Part shown: positions 49,501 to 61,242 of the stretch, piece by piece | Position numbering within the stretch: position 1 is the first letter of the stretch | Layout: each line of letters starts with the position of its first letter | NCBI RefSeq assembly: GCF_009905375.1 | Contig: NC_133649.1 | Location: 234,574,201 to 234,638,200, forward strand | Reading direction: 5' to 3' | Length of the DNA: 64,000 nucleotides | From: Apium graveolens | Lineage: Eukaryota; Streptophyta; Magnoliopsida; Apiales; Apiaceae | The notes under the pieces: generated by a model | What the model was told of the DNA's origin: nothing | The model's database searches: none | What the model saw: only the letters and a program-made list of their open reading frames with translations | Program-made: the position numbers and the translations under genes

Positions 49501-52500
49501 ATAATCAACATCCTTCTTCTCAGATGGTCACAACAGCTATTAGTAAATCTGATGGATATACTTATGCAGAAGTTATAGCTGAGGCAAATAAAGGGAATTC
49601 TGCCTCCAATATTTATGTTTCAGCACTTCTCCACGTTGTTAGTTACTGCTCGCTTTGTATTAAGCATGCCAGACTAACTAGTCAGATGCAAGCACTTGAC
49701 ATCCCCTATGTTGAAGAAGTTGGCTTAATGAATGTATCTTCAAACTTGTGGTTCCGACTCCCATCTTCCAGAGGAGATACATGGAAGAACATATGCTTGC
49801 GGCTGGGCCGACCAGGAAGCATGCAATGGGATGCTAAGATCCATGATCAGCACTTTAGGGACTTATGGGATCTTCAGAGGGGAAGCAGTAGTACTTCATG
49901 GGGTTCTGGTGTTCGTGTAGCAAATACATCGGACATAGATTCTCATATACGTTATGATGCGGAAGGTGTTATTCTGAGTTACAACTCTGTTGAAGCTGAT
50001 AGCATCGAAAAGTTGGTAGCAGATATTCAAAGGCTCTCTAGTTCCAGGATGTTTGCTCTTGGAATGCGGAAATTGCTTGGTGTAGGTTCAGAAGAAAAGT
50101 TGGAAGACAGTGCTATGCTCTATGATGCCAATGTATCACCCAGAGTAAAAAGTGTTGGTGAAGGGGTTTATAAATCTTCAGAACATAAATGGAGGTTATT
50201 TAGAATTGAAGCAGTTGGATTAATGAGCCTGTGGTTCAGTTTTGGCTCGGGGGTCGTTGCTCGCTTTGTTGTGGAATGGGAATCAGGTAAAAATGGATGT
50301 ACAATGCATGTAACTCCTGATCAGCTCTGGCCGCATACTAAGGTTCGTATACTTGTCTTAAAAAATTCTTCTGCAGGCATAATAATTTGGTACTACCAAT
50401 CACTTGTTGGTTGTCAGTATGAAATGTTTGTTATATACATGTAATATATGATATACTTTAACTACTGTACTTCTTGATAGAACTTGTAAAATAAGAATAC
50501 CTAGGAAAAATTTCAATTGCTAGACACCTTCTGTTCCACATAAGCCTGTATACTGTAAAAAGCATGTGAAGTCAATATTTTTTTGCAAGTACATACTGAC
50601 ATTAGTGTACAGGGTCGATGTTATTATACAATTCTTTCTTCATTCATTTTTTTTGTTTGTATTTCGGAGGTTAGGACTCAATTTTTTTAACATTGGCTTA
50701 CGGGTCAATTCAGTATTGAAACTAGTTGTTGTCTAATTTTGCTGCCTCATTGAATACTCGAGAAGTAAAATATTGTAACTAGTGTTTTATTTTATTAGTA
50801 TGATGATCTATTCTATATTGCTTTGGGTTCTTTAAAGTTTTTGTTTCTTTACCTTTATGTAAAATCACCCTGTGGTAAATTTCCTTTCTTATTTTCTTCA
50901 GTTTTTGGAAGATTTTATAAATGGATCTGAAGTGGCACCACTTTTAGATTGCATCTGTCTGACTGCGGGACCCCTACATGCTCTTGCGGCTGCAACACGG
51001 CCTGCAAGAGCTGCTCCAGTGCCTGGGGTTCCTGGAGTTACATCATCGAACTTCACCGTACCAAAACCTAGTGGGTATATTCCATCTCAGGGACCGACCA
51101 ATTCTGGTACAAATACCGTTCAGGCCCCATCTGGTCTTGGAGGGAATACTGGTGCTTCTAATAATACCAGCACGAGCACCAGCACCCTTAGTACTCACAA
51201 CCTTCATACGGCTGCAATGTTGGCTGCTGTTGCGGCTGCTGGGCGTTGTACTCCTGGCGTTGTTCCTAGTTCGCTTTTTCCCATCGATGTCTCTGTTGTC
51301 CTTCGTGGCCCGTACTGGATTCGAATCATATATCGCAAAAAATTTGCTGTTGATATGCGATGTTATGCTGGAGACCAAGTTTGGTTACAACCAGCAACAC
51401 CACCCAAAGGAGGGCCATCAACTGGAGGATCTTTACCATGTCCACAATTTCGCCCCTTCATCATGGAGCATGTTGCTCAAGAACTGAATGGCTTAGACCC
51501 TAATATTCCAGGTGTTCAGCAAACAGCTGGCCTGGGAATTCCAAGCAATGCAGGTCCAGGTTCACAAATGTCTGCAAACAATGGAAACAGAGTTGGTATC
51601 CCTGGCTCTGCTGGAATTTCCCGTTTAGGGCCTTTAGGCAACCATGTAAATAGCCTTAGTCGTGTAGGAAATTCTCTTTCAGCAGACTCAACTTTATCTG
51701 TAATTAATCCAGGGTTGACTCTGCGCAGACCACCAGGAGCAGGTGTTCCTGCTCATGTCAGAGGTGAACTAAATACAGCTATTATAGGACTTGGGGATGA
51801 TGGGGGTTATGGTGGCGGATGGGCCCCTCTTGTTGCTTTAAAGAAAGTTCTTAGAGGTATTCTGAAATACCTGGGAGTATTGTGGCTTTTTGCTCAGTTA
51901 CCAGATCTATTAAAAGAGATCTTGGGGTCTATTCTTAAGGACAATGAAGGTGCACTTTTAAATCTTGATCAGGAGCAGCCAGCCTTGCGATTTTTTGTGG
52001 GGTAAGAAACTTATATTATTCAACATTAAGGCGCTTTCTGTTGGTCTTTGCTTTTGTTTTCAGTTATTTTTTTTTATCAAAGTGTTTCTCATGTATCCTT
52101 GTTAGGCTCCATTTTTGTTGAAATAAATTAACATGGATGGAAGTTAATGGAATTTGTACTAGTTTGTGGTTAATTTATTTAAGTTTAATCATTTCCTCCA
52201 TTCCGTTCCTACCAATATGAACTAGAGCTCACACCCACAAATATAAAAATGGATGCTCCATTTTCCTTCCTACTCTTTTATTCACAATTCCCGTTCTATT
52301 AAACCCAAAATCTTAGAGTTACTGATAGAAATTTATATATTACCTTAATTCGACTCTTTGGTTCTGAGTCTTCTGACCCTGGGAATTGATACTTACTCTG
52401 CGAGCCCGTGTCAGACCCTTTAAATGAAATGTGGGTACTCTGACCAAGTGCAAGACCACATATGAGATGAACATCGGATGCAAAAAGACAGCTGAAAAGA

Positions 52501-53806
52501 AAGAAAGAAGAGAAAACACCTAATCTGCATAGTGTTCTGCATAATCATCTTTGCTATGACTTCTTATCTCATATACTGCTTTGTATGTTCATCAATAAAT
52601 TACACTGTGCTTCGTACCTGTGCCAAAAAATAGGTCAAAGCCTCCGTGTCCTTCAATTGTGGTCCGACACCTGGATATGTGCCCTGTCCGACATTCTATA
52701 GTCTGCACCCGAGTCTGTGTAACATAGAATATATTTCTAGTTTATCTCGTTTCCCATGCAAGAGTTTGGTTGATTAACAGGTGATATTTTGCATGCAACT
52801 CTATATGTAGTCGTGTGTTTTCTTTGGCTTCATTTAGTTGCTGACTCGAGGGTAGTTTGTGTAGGACCCTTGAACGTGTTACCTGCCATATTTCATATTT
52901 ATCCCCTTCCCATGTGATATATTCCAATTCTGGATGCTCAAGATGATAAATGTAATTAAAACCATTCAGTCCATAACAGCACTTGTATCACTTGTGATTT
53001 TTTCTGGTTGCAGGGGGTATGTATTCGCTGTAAGTGTGCATAGAGTGCAACTTCTTCTCCAAGTTCTTAGTGTTAAGAAGTTTCACTCACAGCAGCAACA
53101 ATATCAAAACCCAGCTATTGTTCAGGATGAGCTAACACAGTCTGAAATAGGTGAAATCTGTGACTATTTCAGCCGCCGTGTTGCATCAGAGCCTTACGAC
53201 GCTTCTCGTGTTGCATCTTTTATTACCCTTCTTACATTACCTATTTCAGTTTTGAGAGAGTTTTTGAAGCTTATAGCATGGAACAAGGGATTAGATCAGG
53301 CACCAGTGGGAGAAACAGCCCCAACACAGAAGTCCCGCATTGAATTATGTCTAGAGAATCATTCAGGACTGAATAACAAAGGAAACCCGGAAAATACATC
53401 TTCTTCAAAGAGCAATATCCAATATGACCGTCCTCATAATTGTGTTGATTTTGGATTGACCATTGTTCTTGATCAAGCACACATGCCTCACATAAATGCA
53501 GCTGGTGGAGCTGCTTGGTTGCCCTACTGTGTTTCCGTGAGGCTAAGGTATTCATTTGGTGAAAAACCAAACATATCATTTCTTGGGATGGAGGGAAGTC
53601 ACGGTGGACGTGCTTGTTGGCAACGGCTTGATGACTGGGATAAATGTAAACAGCGGGTCGTTCGAACTGTGGAAACTGGAAGTTTAACGGGGGAACTTAA
53701 CCAGGGAAGGCTGAAGATAGTTGCAGATAATGTACAAAGGACACTACATGCGTGCCTTAAAGGATTGAGAGACGGCAGTGCAATTTCTGGAAGCGCAGTA
53801 ATCTGA
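40550..53806 (+). CDS. MED14: Mediator complex subunit 14, eight exons, one in-frame TGA
   Basis: MED14 (STRUWWELPETER in Arabidopsis) is the scaffold subunit joining Mediator head, middle and tail in the nucleus. Exons inferred from GT-AG sites and frame: 40550-40759, 42665-43741, 45871-45959, 47774-47948, 48282-49242, 49327-50342, 50902-52001, 53014-53806. They join in frame to 1806 codons before the final TGA, close to the size of plant MED14 proteins. The N-terminus MAETGKETVKLSTLVSRTAE, then ILKYIVKTQQRMLRLNVLAKW, QAADSLYFMHEGLQQARAP and LGYRGHLSMWRILHL, is typical of MED14. Exons 5 and 6 encode a Ser-rich linker and a basic KRSSKRRKL. The C-terminal part holds FFVGGYVFAVSVHRVQLLLQ. One TGA at 42935-42937 (codon 161) interrupts exon 2; flanking codons LVR and KLLEVSLPKEI remain conserved. 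It is a single-base nonsense allele, sequencing error or early pseudogene; all other exons look maintained. Confidence 0.93.
40728..42000 (+). repeat. Ancient tandem duplication of exon 1 tail plus intron 1
   Basis: Unit 1 (about 40728-41280) starts in exon 1 at CTTAATGTGCTTGCC. Unit 2 (about 41281-42000) starts CTTAATGTGCTCACC. Both continue with a decayed copy of the exon/intron border, a shared TGATCAATA..CTCATGTATTTCA block (41021 and 41617) and a shared TTTAACRAGAAAYAATGTAAC block (41250 and 41977). Unit 2's exon copy is degenerate and not spliced in. Confidence 0.7.
44910..45557 (-). mobile_element. Helitron-like insertion in MED14 intron 2
   Basis: On the minus strand the 3' end reads GAGAACCGTGTAAGCTAG followed by T (44910). 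The 5' end near 45557 resembles TATACTATATAAACCGG, similar to the Helitron at 39788. Inside are repeated blocks with GGGATTCGAACTTGAAAA-type sequence (about 45120, 45205 and 45415 on the plus strand), the reverse of those in the 39788 element. An internal second 5'-like end near 45340-45370 suggests a nested or duplicated copy. Confidence 0.5.
46861..47482. repeat. Long inverted repeat in MED14 intron 3
   Basis: Arm 1 is about 46861-47095 and arm 2 about 47236-47482, with a spacer of roughly 140 bp. Matching blocks, arm 1 against the reverse complement of arm 2: TTCACTACAAACTCACTAC; TATCTCCTGTGAAC with TTATCTCCTGTGAAC; ATAATTTTATARTTTTAA. Together they could fold as an imperfect hairpin of more than 200 bp in the pre-mRNA. 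No transposase sequence is present; it may be a foldback element or MITE. Confidence 0.8.
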
Positions 53807-54921
53807 TAATTAAGTCTTTTGGCTGGACATTAAAATCTTTGTTCACATGTAGGTTTCTCCTTTGTTCTGGAGGAGGCTGCAGTTGTGATAAATAAAAGGA
53901 TTTGAATGTTTGAAGGATGTTAAATAGCAAGGATTGAAAACTATACATACCTCATTACTTGAAACTTTAGTCAATGTTTTAAGATTATATGGATTTAGGC
54001 AGGCAGGTGGCTGTTTTCCTTTGTACAGTAAACCGTTTTGTTTTTGCGATCCTCGTGTTTATAAACAGCTGAGCGGTTAAAATTTCACCCTCTCTTCATT
54101 TAGAATCTAGTAGTAATTTTTCTTTTACGTCGTATGATAATATACTTGCGTGCATTCTGTGCTTGTTCGTGTAGTTGTGTAGTAAGCAAACTATGCTTAC
54201 CCCTAAAACACACTGCTTTACTTGTTGAGTTACTTGAGTTGGATGTAATTTTTGGTATCCTAGTGACAAAAATGATTACTCCCTCTCCTAATTCCTAAAC
54301 TCGGTTTTATGGGTTCAAATTTCACGCCTCTATCTATGACGCAATTTATTTTGTGTTTATATTTGATACAAAACTGAAAAATTCCTTTCCCTAATTCCTA
54401 AACCCAATTTTCTTAATCCAAGGTGATAAAAAGGTTAAGAATAAAATCCAATGGACGAGATGTCAAAATTTAATGCAAAAGAAATTGCTACTTGGCCTGC
54501 AAACTGAATAAAATATTATCAAGCAGCATAATGAAAATCTTGTAATCAACTACTCCTAATTAACAGATTAAAGACAAACTGGGTGATTTGGAAATATGGC
54601 TGATACATAATTAGAGACACAAGAAAACGTTAGTTACTTGAACTACGATTAATCCTACCATACATTGTCAACACTAGAGTACAAACTTAATCACAAAGAA
54701 TTGCTACCTATCATAACACATCCAATAAACAATGCAAATTCATAAAGTCTACGGTTGTAAATAAATACATATAAAATTCAAGAGATCATTCCAACATGTT
54801 GTTCAGATTAGTACTCTATGATCACTGAGTTACTTGCCACTGCAGTTATAAATTAGTAGTATTTAATGGAGCACCAACCGGACTTCAAAAATCAATAACG
54901 AACTCCCTGCACAATGAAATG
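53807..54921. other. 3' flanks of two convergent genes
   Basis: It contains the MED14 3' UTR with a possible poly(A) signal AATAAA at 53891-53896, then AT-rich sequence with no gene, then the presumed 3' UTR of the minus-strand gene. No clear terminator or shared element is seen. Confidence 0.6.
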
Positions 54922-55626
54922 TCAAAACTCAAGCTTCCTGCATAACCCTTTGTTGATGTTCACAAGTTTACGTCCAAACTTCAATGGGGCAGGAGGGCAG
55001 CTATCAGCAGCTCCCCTGATAAGGAGTTCAGGGGTCTTATATCCATCGAGTACTGTATGCTTCCCTAAAACCTCATCGAGAGACGTCCCTTGCTGAATTG
55101 ATGCAACTTGTGTTGAAAGAATTACTTCCAGTAAATCATCATACAAAATTTCCAATAACTTCTCTTCCTCTAAGATAGTCTCCACATCACTTTCACAATT
55201 TCCCTCTATAGCAACCTTCAGAAGAGCACCAAAGTTCAGGCTCCGGGCAGCACTACTCCTTGGTTCTGAAAAGTATTTACTACTACGTGGAGCCAGCATG
55301 AGGTCATCAACACCAGGCGCAAAAGGGTCGAAAAATCCGTCCTTTGGGGTGCAGGGGCTACCTGCATCTGGAGAACCAGTGCCATAACACTTTTGATGAG
55401 AATCAACACCAGATGACTCCTGAGGCAAAGTAAGAACAGTCTTTGGCGACACAAATTCTGGAGACAAATTTAAACCCTCATTTCTTAAATCAGGAGAAAC
55501 AGGAATCATTGACGGTAGAGAATGCTTTACAACATCCACGGATTCTAGCTTATCACAATTCTCATCCACTTTCACTAAATGAGCTTCCCCATTATCCAAT
55601 TGAACCACATTTGCTTCACTTCCCAT
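54922..55626 (-). CDS. Plant protein with SIAMESE-related-like C-terminal motif
   Basis: A single open frame of 234 residues from the ATG at 55626 (MGSEANVVQLDNGE). An in-frame ATG at 55656 would add ten residues, but 55656 lies only a few bases inside a predicted exon start (55659), so 55626 is preferred. The first half is Ser/Pro-rich and probably disordered (SLPSMIPVSPDLRNEGLNLS, TGSPDAGSPCTPKDGFFDPF). The middle is an acidic helix-prone stretch (ESDVETILEEEKLLEILYDD). The C-terminus reads DGYKTPELLIRGAADSCPPA then PLK, ending CRKLEF. The spacing TP..SCPPAPxK..C..L.F recalls the C-terminal region of plant SIAMESE-RELATED CDK inhibitors, but those are usually shorter and the resemblance is by eye only. 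No signal peptide or membrane segment. It is expressed convergently with MED14. Confidence 0.8.
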   Translation of the reverse strand: MGSEANVVQLDNGEAHLVKVDENCDKLESVDVVKHSLPSMIPVSPDLRNEGLNLSPEFVSPKTVLTLPQESSGVDSHQKCYGTGSPDAGSPCTPKDGFFDPFAPGVDDLMLAPRSSKYFSEPRSSAARSLNFGALLKVAIEGNCESDVETILEEEKLLEILYDDLLEVILSTQVASIQQGTSLDEVLGKHTVLDGYKTPELLIRGAADSCPPAPLKFGRKLVNINKGLCRKLEF

Positions 55627-55659
55627 TGTTTCCGAAAAAACAAAAATAGCAACCAAATT

Positions 55660-56205
55660 CTGTCAATAAAAAACAAGTACCACATTATAAGCAGACACAA
55701 TTCTCCAACTCAATTAAACAACCACCCACCAAAATCTTGAATTGGCAGACATTGACTTATAAAATTCGTATCACAAAAAAAAAACCCAATTCATCAAATT
55801 TCACACCCAATTACCAACAAAACACACCCAAATTATCGCAAAAAGTTCTAGATATATAGATATATATACACACGCAGGCCTTATCCTTACCCGTAAAGAC
55901 AATAATTATAGCCTATAAAAGAGTAAAAACCATGAAAACAGATGAAAGACATACAAACAAAACCAGGAAAAAACACCAATTTTAAATACAAATGCCAATC
56001 AACAATCTTAAATACAATACCATTAAAAAAAAGAATCTTCATAAACCTCAAAGAAAAAACAAGGACATACATATTGAATTATTGAAATACAAAACCCTAG
56101 TAAAAGCAGAATCTATATGAACCTTAGAGCGAAAAACAAGAACATGGTAAATGAAATCTTGAAATAAAGATGAAAACTTGACATGAAAATGAAGAAGAAA
56201 GGTAC
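55660..56205 (-). other. Predicted 5' UTR intron of the 54922-55626 gene
   Basis: On the minus strand, the donor CAAAAG|GTACCTTTC is at 56205-56204 and the acceptor TTTATTGACAG ends at 55660, with the ATG following 34 bases later. The region is T-rich on the minus strand, as expected for an intron, and has no coding frame. The upstream 5' UTR exon would lie between 56206 and roughly 56260. Confidence 0.6.
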
Positions 56206-56386
56206 CTTTTGAGCAAATTCAAAGAAGATCTGGAGAGTAAATATGGAGGGGGCGGGGGGAATATAGAGAAGGGTCGTAAATCTTATAGTAGTGGCCCTAG
56301 GTAAATGTGTAAAGAAAGTGAGTAACTCTGGTTATCAGTTTCACGCGTGTTTGTGTTGTGGAAGTGTACTTTGCAACTCAACTTGT

Positions 56387-57004
56387 GTTAAGGAAAATCG
56401 GAATCCCAGGTTAAAATGTTCCCCCCATTTTTTTCTCTTTTTTCTCTTTTCAAATTCATGTTTCCCTTATTTTATTTAGTAGCTTTTTGTTTTTTTAGTA
56501 ATATATTTTTTAAGTTACTATTGTTTTTGGTACAGTTTCAACAATTCTATAAAATTCTATTAAAAAACTGAGTCAAATAAATGTAAATTAGTTGGTTATA
56601 TGCAGTATTCGTATCGATTTCTCTTCAGATTTTTCGAACCGAAACCATTTTCAGTTATGATTAAACATAATTTATATCAAATCATATTACATTTATCTAT
56701 AGTGTAATTTTGATTTACAAAATTTAAATCGGTTTCATTTCGGGATCTTGTTCATTTCGATTTGGGTTAAGTTTTTATTAAAATCAAATGATTTTTTTAT
56801 TAAGATCATATTAATTTCAGTTTAAATCTTTCAAATTCGACAATAATTTTATTTGGATAAAAAGATATAGTTTCAATTAATTTTGACTAATTATAGAACT
56901 AAAATGAAAATCATTAGTTAAGTTTTTTAATCAAAATTTTGAAACTAACCGGAAAAATTAAGTAGAAATGGAGAGTGAATGACTAGCTGAAGGTGCAAAC
57001 TTCC
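56387..57004. repeat. 618-bp direct repeat, copy 1
   Basis: From GTTAAGGAAAATCGG to GGTGCAAACTTCC; equal in length to copy 2 at 60050-60667 with only scattered substitutions and compensating one-base indels. Non-coding. It lies directly upstream of LINE ORF1 and may be LINE 5' UTR or a duplicated genomic segment. Confidence 0.85.
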
Positions 57005-57059
57005 GTAAAATTCGAATTTATCTTCGATCAGGCCATGGATTTAAGATTGTAAGTAGATA

Positions 57060-58555
57060 CGGGAGAAGATGATTGAAGGTAAAAGTCTACTAGATGATTT
57101 TTTTTCGTACAAGAAATTGTTGGATAAGGAGACTTGGAATAAATATAGGGTATAGACAAACAATTATAGAGGTTTTGAATCGAATTCATTGGAGGAGTTT
57201 GAAAAGCACAGGAGATTTGAATTGTAAAAATAAAGAAAGAATAGAGTTAAAGAAGATTTTTCAGGAAAAAGAGAAATTTTATATTAAATTACTTAATTAG
57301 GGGTTAGGGGTTGGGTCCGGTAGAAGATGGGGAAGGAGGATGAAAACAGGTAACTCGTAAGATATTAATTAAAAGGCGCCTAAAAGAAATTTGTATACCT
57401 TTTTTATGGTTAATTTACCATATGAAGCAACAACTGGTGACATGTGATCATACTTTAAGAAGTGTGGGAATATTTTAGACACTTTATTTTTTAGGAAAAT
57501 GGATAGCACAAAAAGAAGAATTGGAGTTCATTAAGACGACGTCTGAATTAGAGGCATGAAAGATCATTGTGAATATAAAGAGTTAAAGGGGGTTTTGGAG
57601 ATTGTATAAAAATGTCCATCAATGAGAGTATTGAAATGAGTAGTACTGATAATTTGGATAATAAGGATGTAGTTAAGGAGCCTGTTCAAAACAAAATTAG
57701 TGAGAATAGGCAAAGCGGGTAAAATTTGAAGAGATGAAGAAGAATTGAGAGGAATTAATAGAAGAAAATAGAATGTTTAAATATGTGGAAGCTGAAGTAG
57801 AGAAAGAAGTAATTAAAGAACTTCTTCAAAGCAAGATTAGGTAAACCTGAGTGGAAGAAATTGCAAAAAGTTTACAAGAGAAATTAAACATATTTGGATG
57901 TGATAAAATCAGAGTTATTGGGCAAACAGAAAGAAAATTTATCATAAGAATAGAGAATGACAAGGAGGTAGATAAAGAGATAGAGAAAAAGTTATTCACT
58001 TGGTTTAATAAGATTGGAAAGTTTGAAGAAAACGATATTGGTCTATCAATGATGGCCTTGACAGAGAATCTTTTGAGCAAAAAGTTACCGGAATTAAGAA
58101 ACTATGGTTGGATCTAATAGTAAATAGATTGAAACTGAAGCATCAGTTTTAGATAAAGATATAGAGTCAAATACTGAAAGTTTGGTTAATATTTCTCATG
58201 AATCTTTATGTCATAATTTAGAGAAGATGAAAATGGAAGGAGCAATGGTAAGGCCAAGAAAGTTTGCTAGAGAAATCAGGAATTCTTTTGATTTTAAACT
58301 TGGAAAACTATTACCATTGAAAAGGGGGAAGGAAGGGGGGGGGGTATAAGAGAGGATACAAGATGGATCAATTTAGGAAAGAAATCAATGACGAGAAAGG
58401 GCTGAGAACTATTCGTGAGGGTGAAATGCTGAATGAATTAGTAGAGGCAAGAGAAATAGCCCAACGTGCAATTAAAATTAGATTCCAGTTTAAAGGGGGC
58501 AAAGAAGATGCAATCAATCACATTGCAAATCAGTCGAAGGAAGGTAAAGTTTAAG
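57060..58555 (+). pseudogene. LINE ORF1 remnant (RRM-containing)
   Basis: Translation across frames gives VNLPYEATTGDM, SYFKKCGNILDTLFFRKMDS and TKRRIGVH, an RNA recognition motif as found at the start of plant L1 LINE ORF1. It is followed by Lys/Glu-rich, coiled-coil-like sequence (57851-58117, 58363-58554). Many stops and frameshifts occur, including TGA in the RRM at about 57443. In life this protein would coat the LINE RNA. Codon quality is poor, consistent with long decay. Confidence 0.7.
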
Positions 58556-58599
58556 TGACTTTAGGCTATAATAATATTGTATAGTAGTAAGTATTACTC

Positions 58600-59808
58600 A
58601 TGTTAGAGATCATTATTTTATCTTCAAACTGTAGGGGAATTAATAATTATTTAACGAGGAATATAGTTAAGGAGATGTTGGGGAAAGAAAAAATAATAAT
58701 TTTTCTTTGTCAACAAGAAACCAAATGCTCTTTTTGGGATACAAGATATGAGAATATCATTTGGGATAGAGGCCAGTATAGTCGGGCCAGTATAGTCGGG
58801 TCACTCAAAACTCAGAAGGGCTGTTAGGAGGATTGGATTATTCTTGGGATACTTCTTTGTATACGTGTAAAGGGATTGCTCTGTGTAAAAACTGAATTTG
58901 GTTTCAAATGGATTGTTAAGTATATAGTTAATGTATATAGTGCTCTAGACTTAATGGATAAAAAATGATTGTTATGGGAGTTGAAAGAGATTGTTAAGTG
59001 TAGTTTAGGAGATCCAGTTTATATAGTGGGAGATTTCAACAGTGTAAACAGGCCTCATGAAAGAGGAAATTGTGAGTACTGTATGAGAGATGTGGAGGGT
59101 TTTGCCACTTTCATCAAGATTAATAATTAGCTTGATCTATAGTGTCAAAATGGCAATTTCACTTGGTTTGGGGTGGATGACAAATGCAGTAACCTAGATA
59201 GGTTCTTAATGAATGCTAAATGGTATAGCACATGGGTGATTGGGAGGCAAGGGCACTAAGCAGGAAACTATCTGATCACAAAGCTATTAAATTGAGTATA
59301 AGTAACAATAATTGGGAACCTAAACCTCTTAAGGTTTTCAACTTGTGGTTGGAAGATGAGTCATTAATTAAGTTAATAAAAGACAAGTTTCAACAGAATG
59401 CGGATTCAAAAATGAAAAATGTCCAAGATAAGATTAAAAGGATAAAGGGGATAATGAAATATTAAAGTGTTTGTACTATTTTGGAAACTTATATTAGAAT
59501 ACAAGTCCTTCAGAAGAAGATTGATATGTATGATCTGGTAAATATATGGGGAATATGTGCAAATATGTAGAGAGGAACTAAATAAATGTTATGGGAAAAA
59601 AATTTATAATCAAGAGCAAAAGGCAAGATTAAATTGGGTTCTCAAGGGGAACAAAAAGTCAAAATTCTTTAATCAATGTATTCAAAGGAGGAGATGTATA
59701 ATTAGAAAAATTAGGGCGATAAACAGGGAAATTGGATCTCCAGAGGTGATCAAGGAGGCTTTCTTTGAGCATTTCTTGTTAGAAGAAATTGATGATATCA
59801 GTAATTAA
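58600..59808 (+). pseudogene. LINE ORF2 remnant: endonuclease, pre-RT region
   Basis: It starts MLEIIILSSNCRGINNY, the apurinic-type endonuclease N-terminus (usually SWNCRG), then FLCQQETK, VNVYSALDLMDKK, YIVGDFNSVNRPHERGN (the GDFN motif), GNFTWFGVDDKCSNLDRFL and LSRKLSDHKAIKL (the SDH motif). ARLNWVLKGNKKSKFFNQC before position 59808 is the linker preceding RT. The reverse transcriptase and poly(A) tail are absent. Frameshifts and stops (for example 58825-58827 and 58966-58968) make it non-functional. Confidence 0.82.
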
Positions 59809-60049
59809 GCTATTAGAGTTTAATGATCAACATTTGATATTAGTATTTGACAGTGATGACGTCATCAGCATTTACCATCGGTATTTATTGATCAGCTTTT
59901 GTCATCAGGATTTATTCATATTAGTATCTGTCGAGCTGAAAACCAGGAGATAGCAAAGAAGGAAATATTTGCAGAATATATGTCGATGTCGGACTTTATT
60001 TATTGTAGCAATCAATAAATGGATATTTAAGTTGTGTTAAATATCCCAG
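59809..60049. other. Spacer between LINE remnant and second direct repeat
   Basis: AT-rich sequence with no recognised homology and no coding frame. It joins the truncated ORF2 to copy 2 of the 618-bp repeat. TTAAATATCCCAGGTTAAGG at 60037-60056 marks the boundary. Confidence 0.55.
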
Positions 60050-60667
60050 GTTAAGGAGAATCGGAATCCCAGGTTAAAATGTTCCCCCCATTTTTTTTCT
60101 CTTTTTTCTCTTTTCAAATTCATGTTTCCCTTATTTTATTTAGTAGCTTTTTGTTTTTTTAGTAATATATTTTTTAAGTTGCTATTGTTTTTGGTACAGT
60201 TTCAACCATTCTATAAAATTCTATTAAAAAACTGAGTCAAATAAATGTAAATTAGTTGGTTATATGAAGCATTCGTATCGATTTCTCTTCAGATTTTTCG
60301 AACCGAAACCATTTTCAGTTATGATTAAACATAATTTATATCAAATCATATTACATTTATCTATATTGTAATTTTGATTTACAAAATTTAAATCGGTTTC
60401 ATTTCGGGATCTTGTTCATTTCGATTTAGGTTAAGTTTTTATTAAAATCAAATGATTTTTTATTAAGATCATATTAATTTCAGTTTAAATCTTTCAAATT
60501 CGACAATAATTTTATTTGGATAAAAATATATAGTTTCAATTAATTTTGACTAATTATAGAACTAAAATGAAAATCATTAGTTAAGTTTTTTAATCAAAAT
60601 TTTGAAACTAACCGGAAAAATTAAGTAGAAATGGAGAGTGAATGACTAGCTGAAGGTGCAAACTTCC
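60050..60667. repeat. 618-bp direct repeat, copy 2
   Basis: It matches 56387-57004 along its full length. The identity stops at ACTTCC; from 60668 the sequence belongs to the transposon-derived gene block instead of the LINE leader. Confidence 0.85.
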
Positions 60668-60690
60668 CAAGGATGAGTAAGTGGCTTTAG

Positions 60691-60910
60691 ATCGAATGAA
60701 ATATCGATCAGGGTTCTTCCCTTTGTCGATCAGGAATCTGATCGAACGAAGTGGCTTTTTACCCTTTAGATCGAATGAAATATCGATCAGGGTTCCTATC
60801 TTTTGTCGATCAGGGCTCTGATCGAACTAAGTGGCTTTTTACCCTTTAAATCGAATGAAATATCGATCAGGGTTCCTTTCTTTTGTCGATCAGGGCTCTG
60901 ATCGAACCAT
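60691..60910 (+). repeat. 80-bp tandem repeat, almost three units
   Basis: Units start ATCGAATGAAATATCGATCA at 60691, 60770 and about 60850. Each carries a second GTCGATCAGG and a CTGATCGAAC, so CTGATCGA/TCGATCAG dyads recur through the array. It lies 150 to 370 bp upstream of a TATA box. Confidence 0.88.
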
Positions 60911-61055
60911 TTCTTCAAAATTCTGGTCGATTTTTGACTCTTCAGTTTCCATTCCTGCTTCTAGAATACCCTTGCAACTTCCCTATGGTGGGCTTTCCTC
61001 AAATTGGGCCTGGCTGTATGTGCCTAAAAATGCCTCGTATTCCGAGCTTTTCGCC

Positions 61056-61063
61056 TATAAAAG
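61056..61063 (+). promoter_or_regulatory. TATA box of the gypsy-type transposon gene
   Basis: TATAAAAG, about 190 bp before the first ATG, followed by a CT-rich leader. Confidence 0.6.
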
Positions 61064-61242
61064 AGAAGTGGGAAGCGAGAATCCTCACTTCACTTCCCAT
61101 TTCTCAACTTTTCTCTCAAAAACTCTCTCAAATTTCTCTCAAGTTTCCTCTCCTAGAAAGGCGATTTCCAGCGACCTCAGCCACCATAGCTCCACCACCT
61201 TCAAGTTTTTCTGGGTTTCAAGCCTACATCCGAAGAATATCA

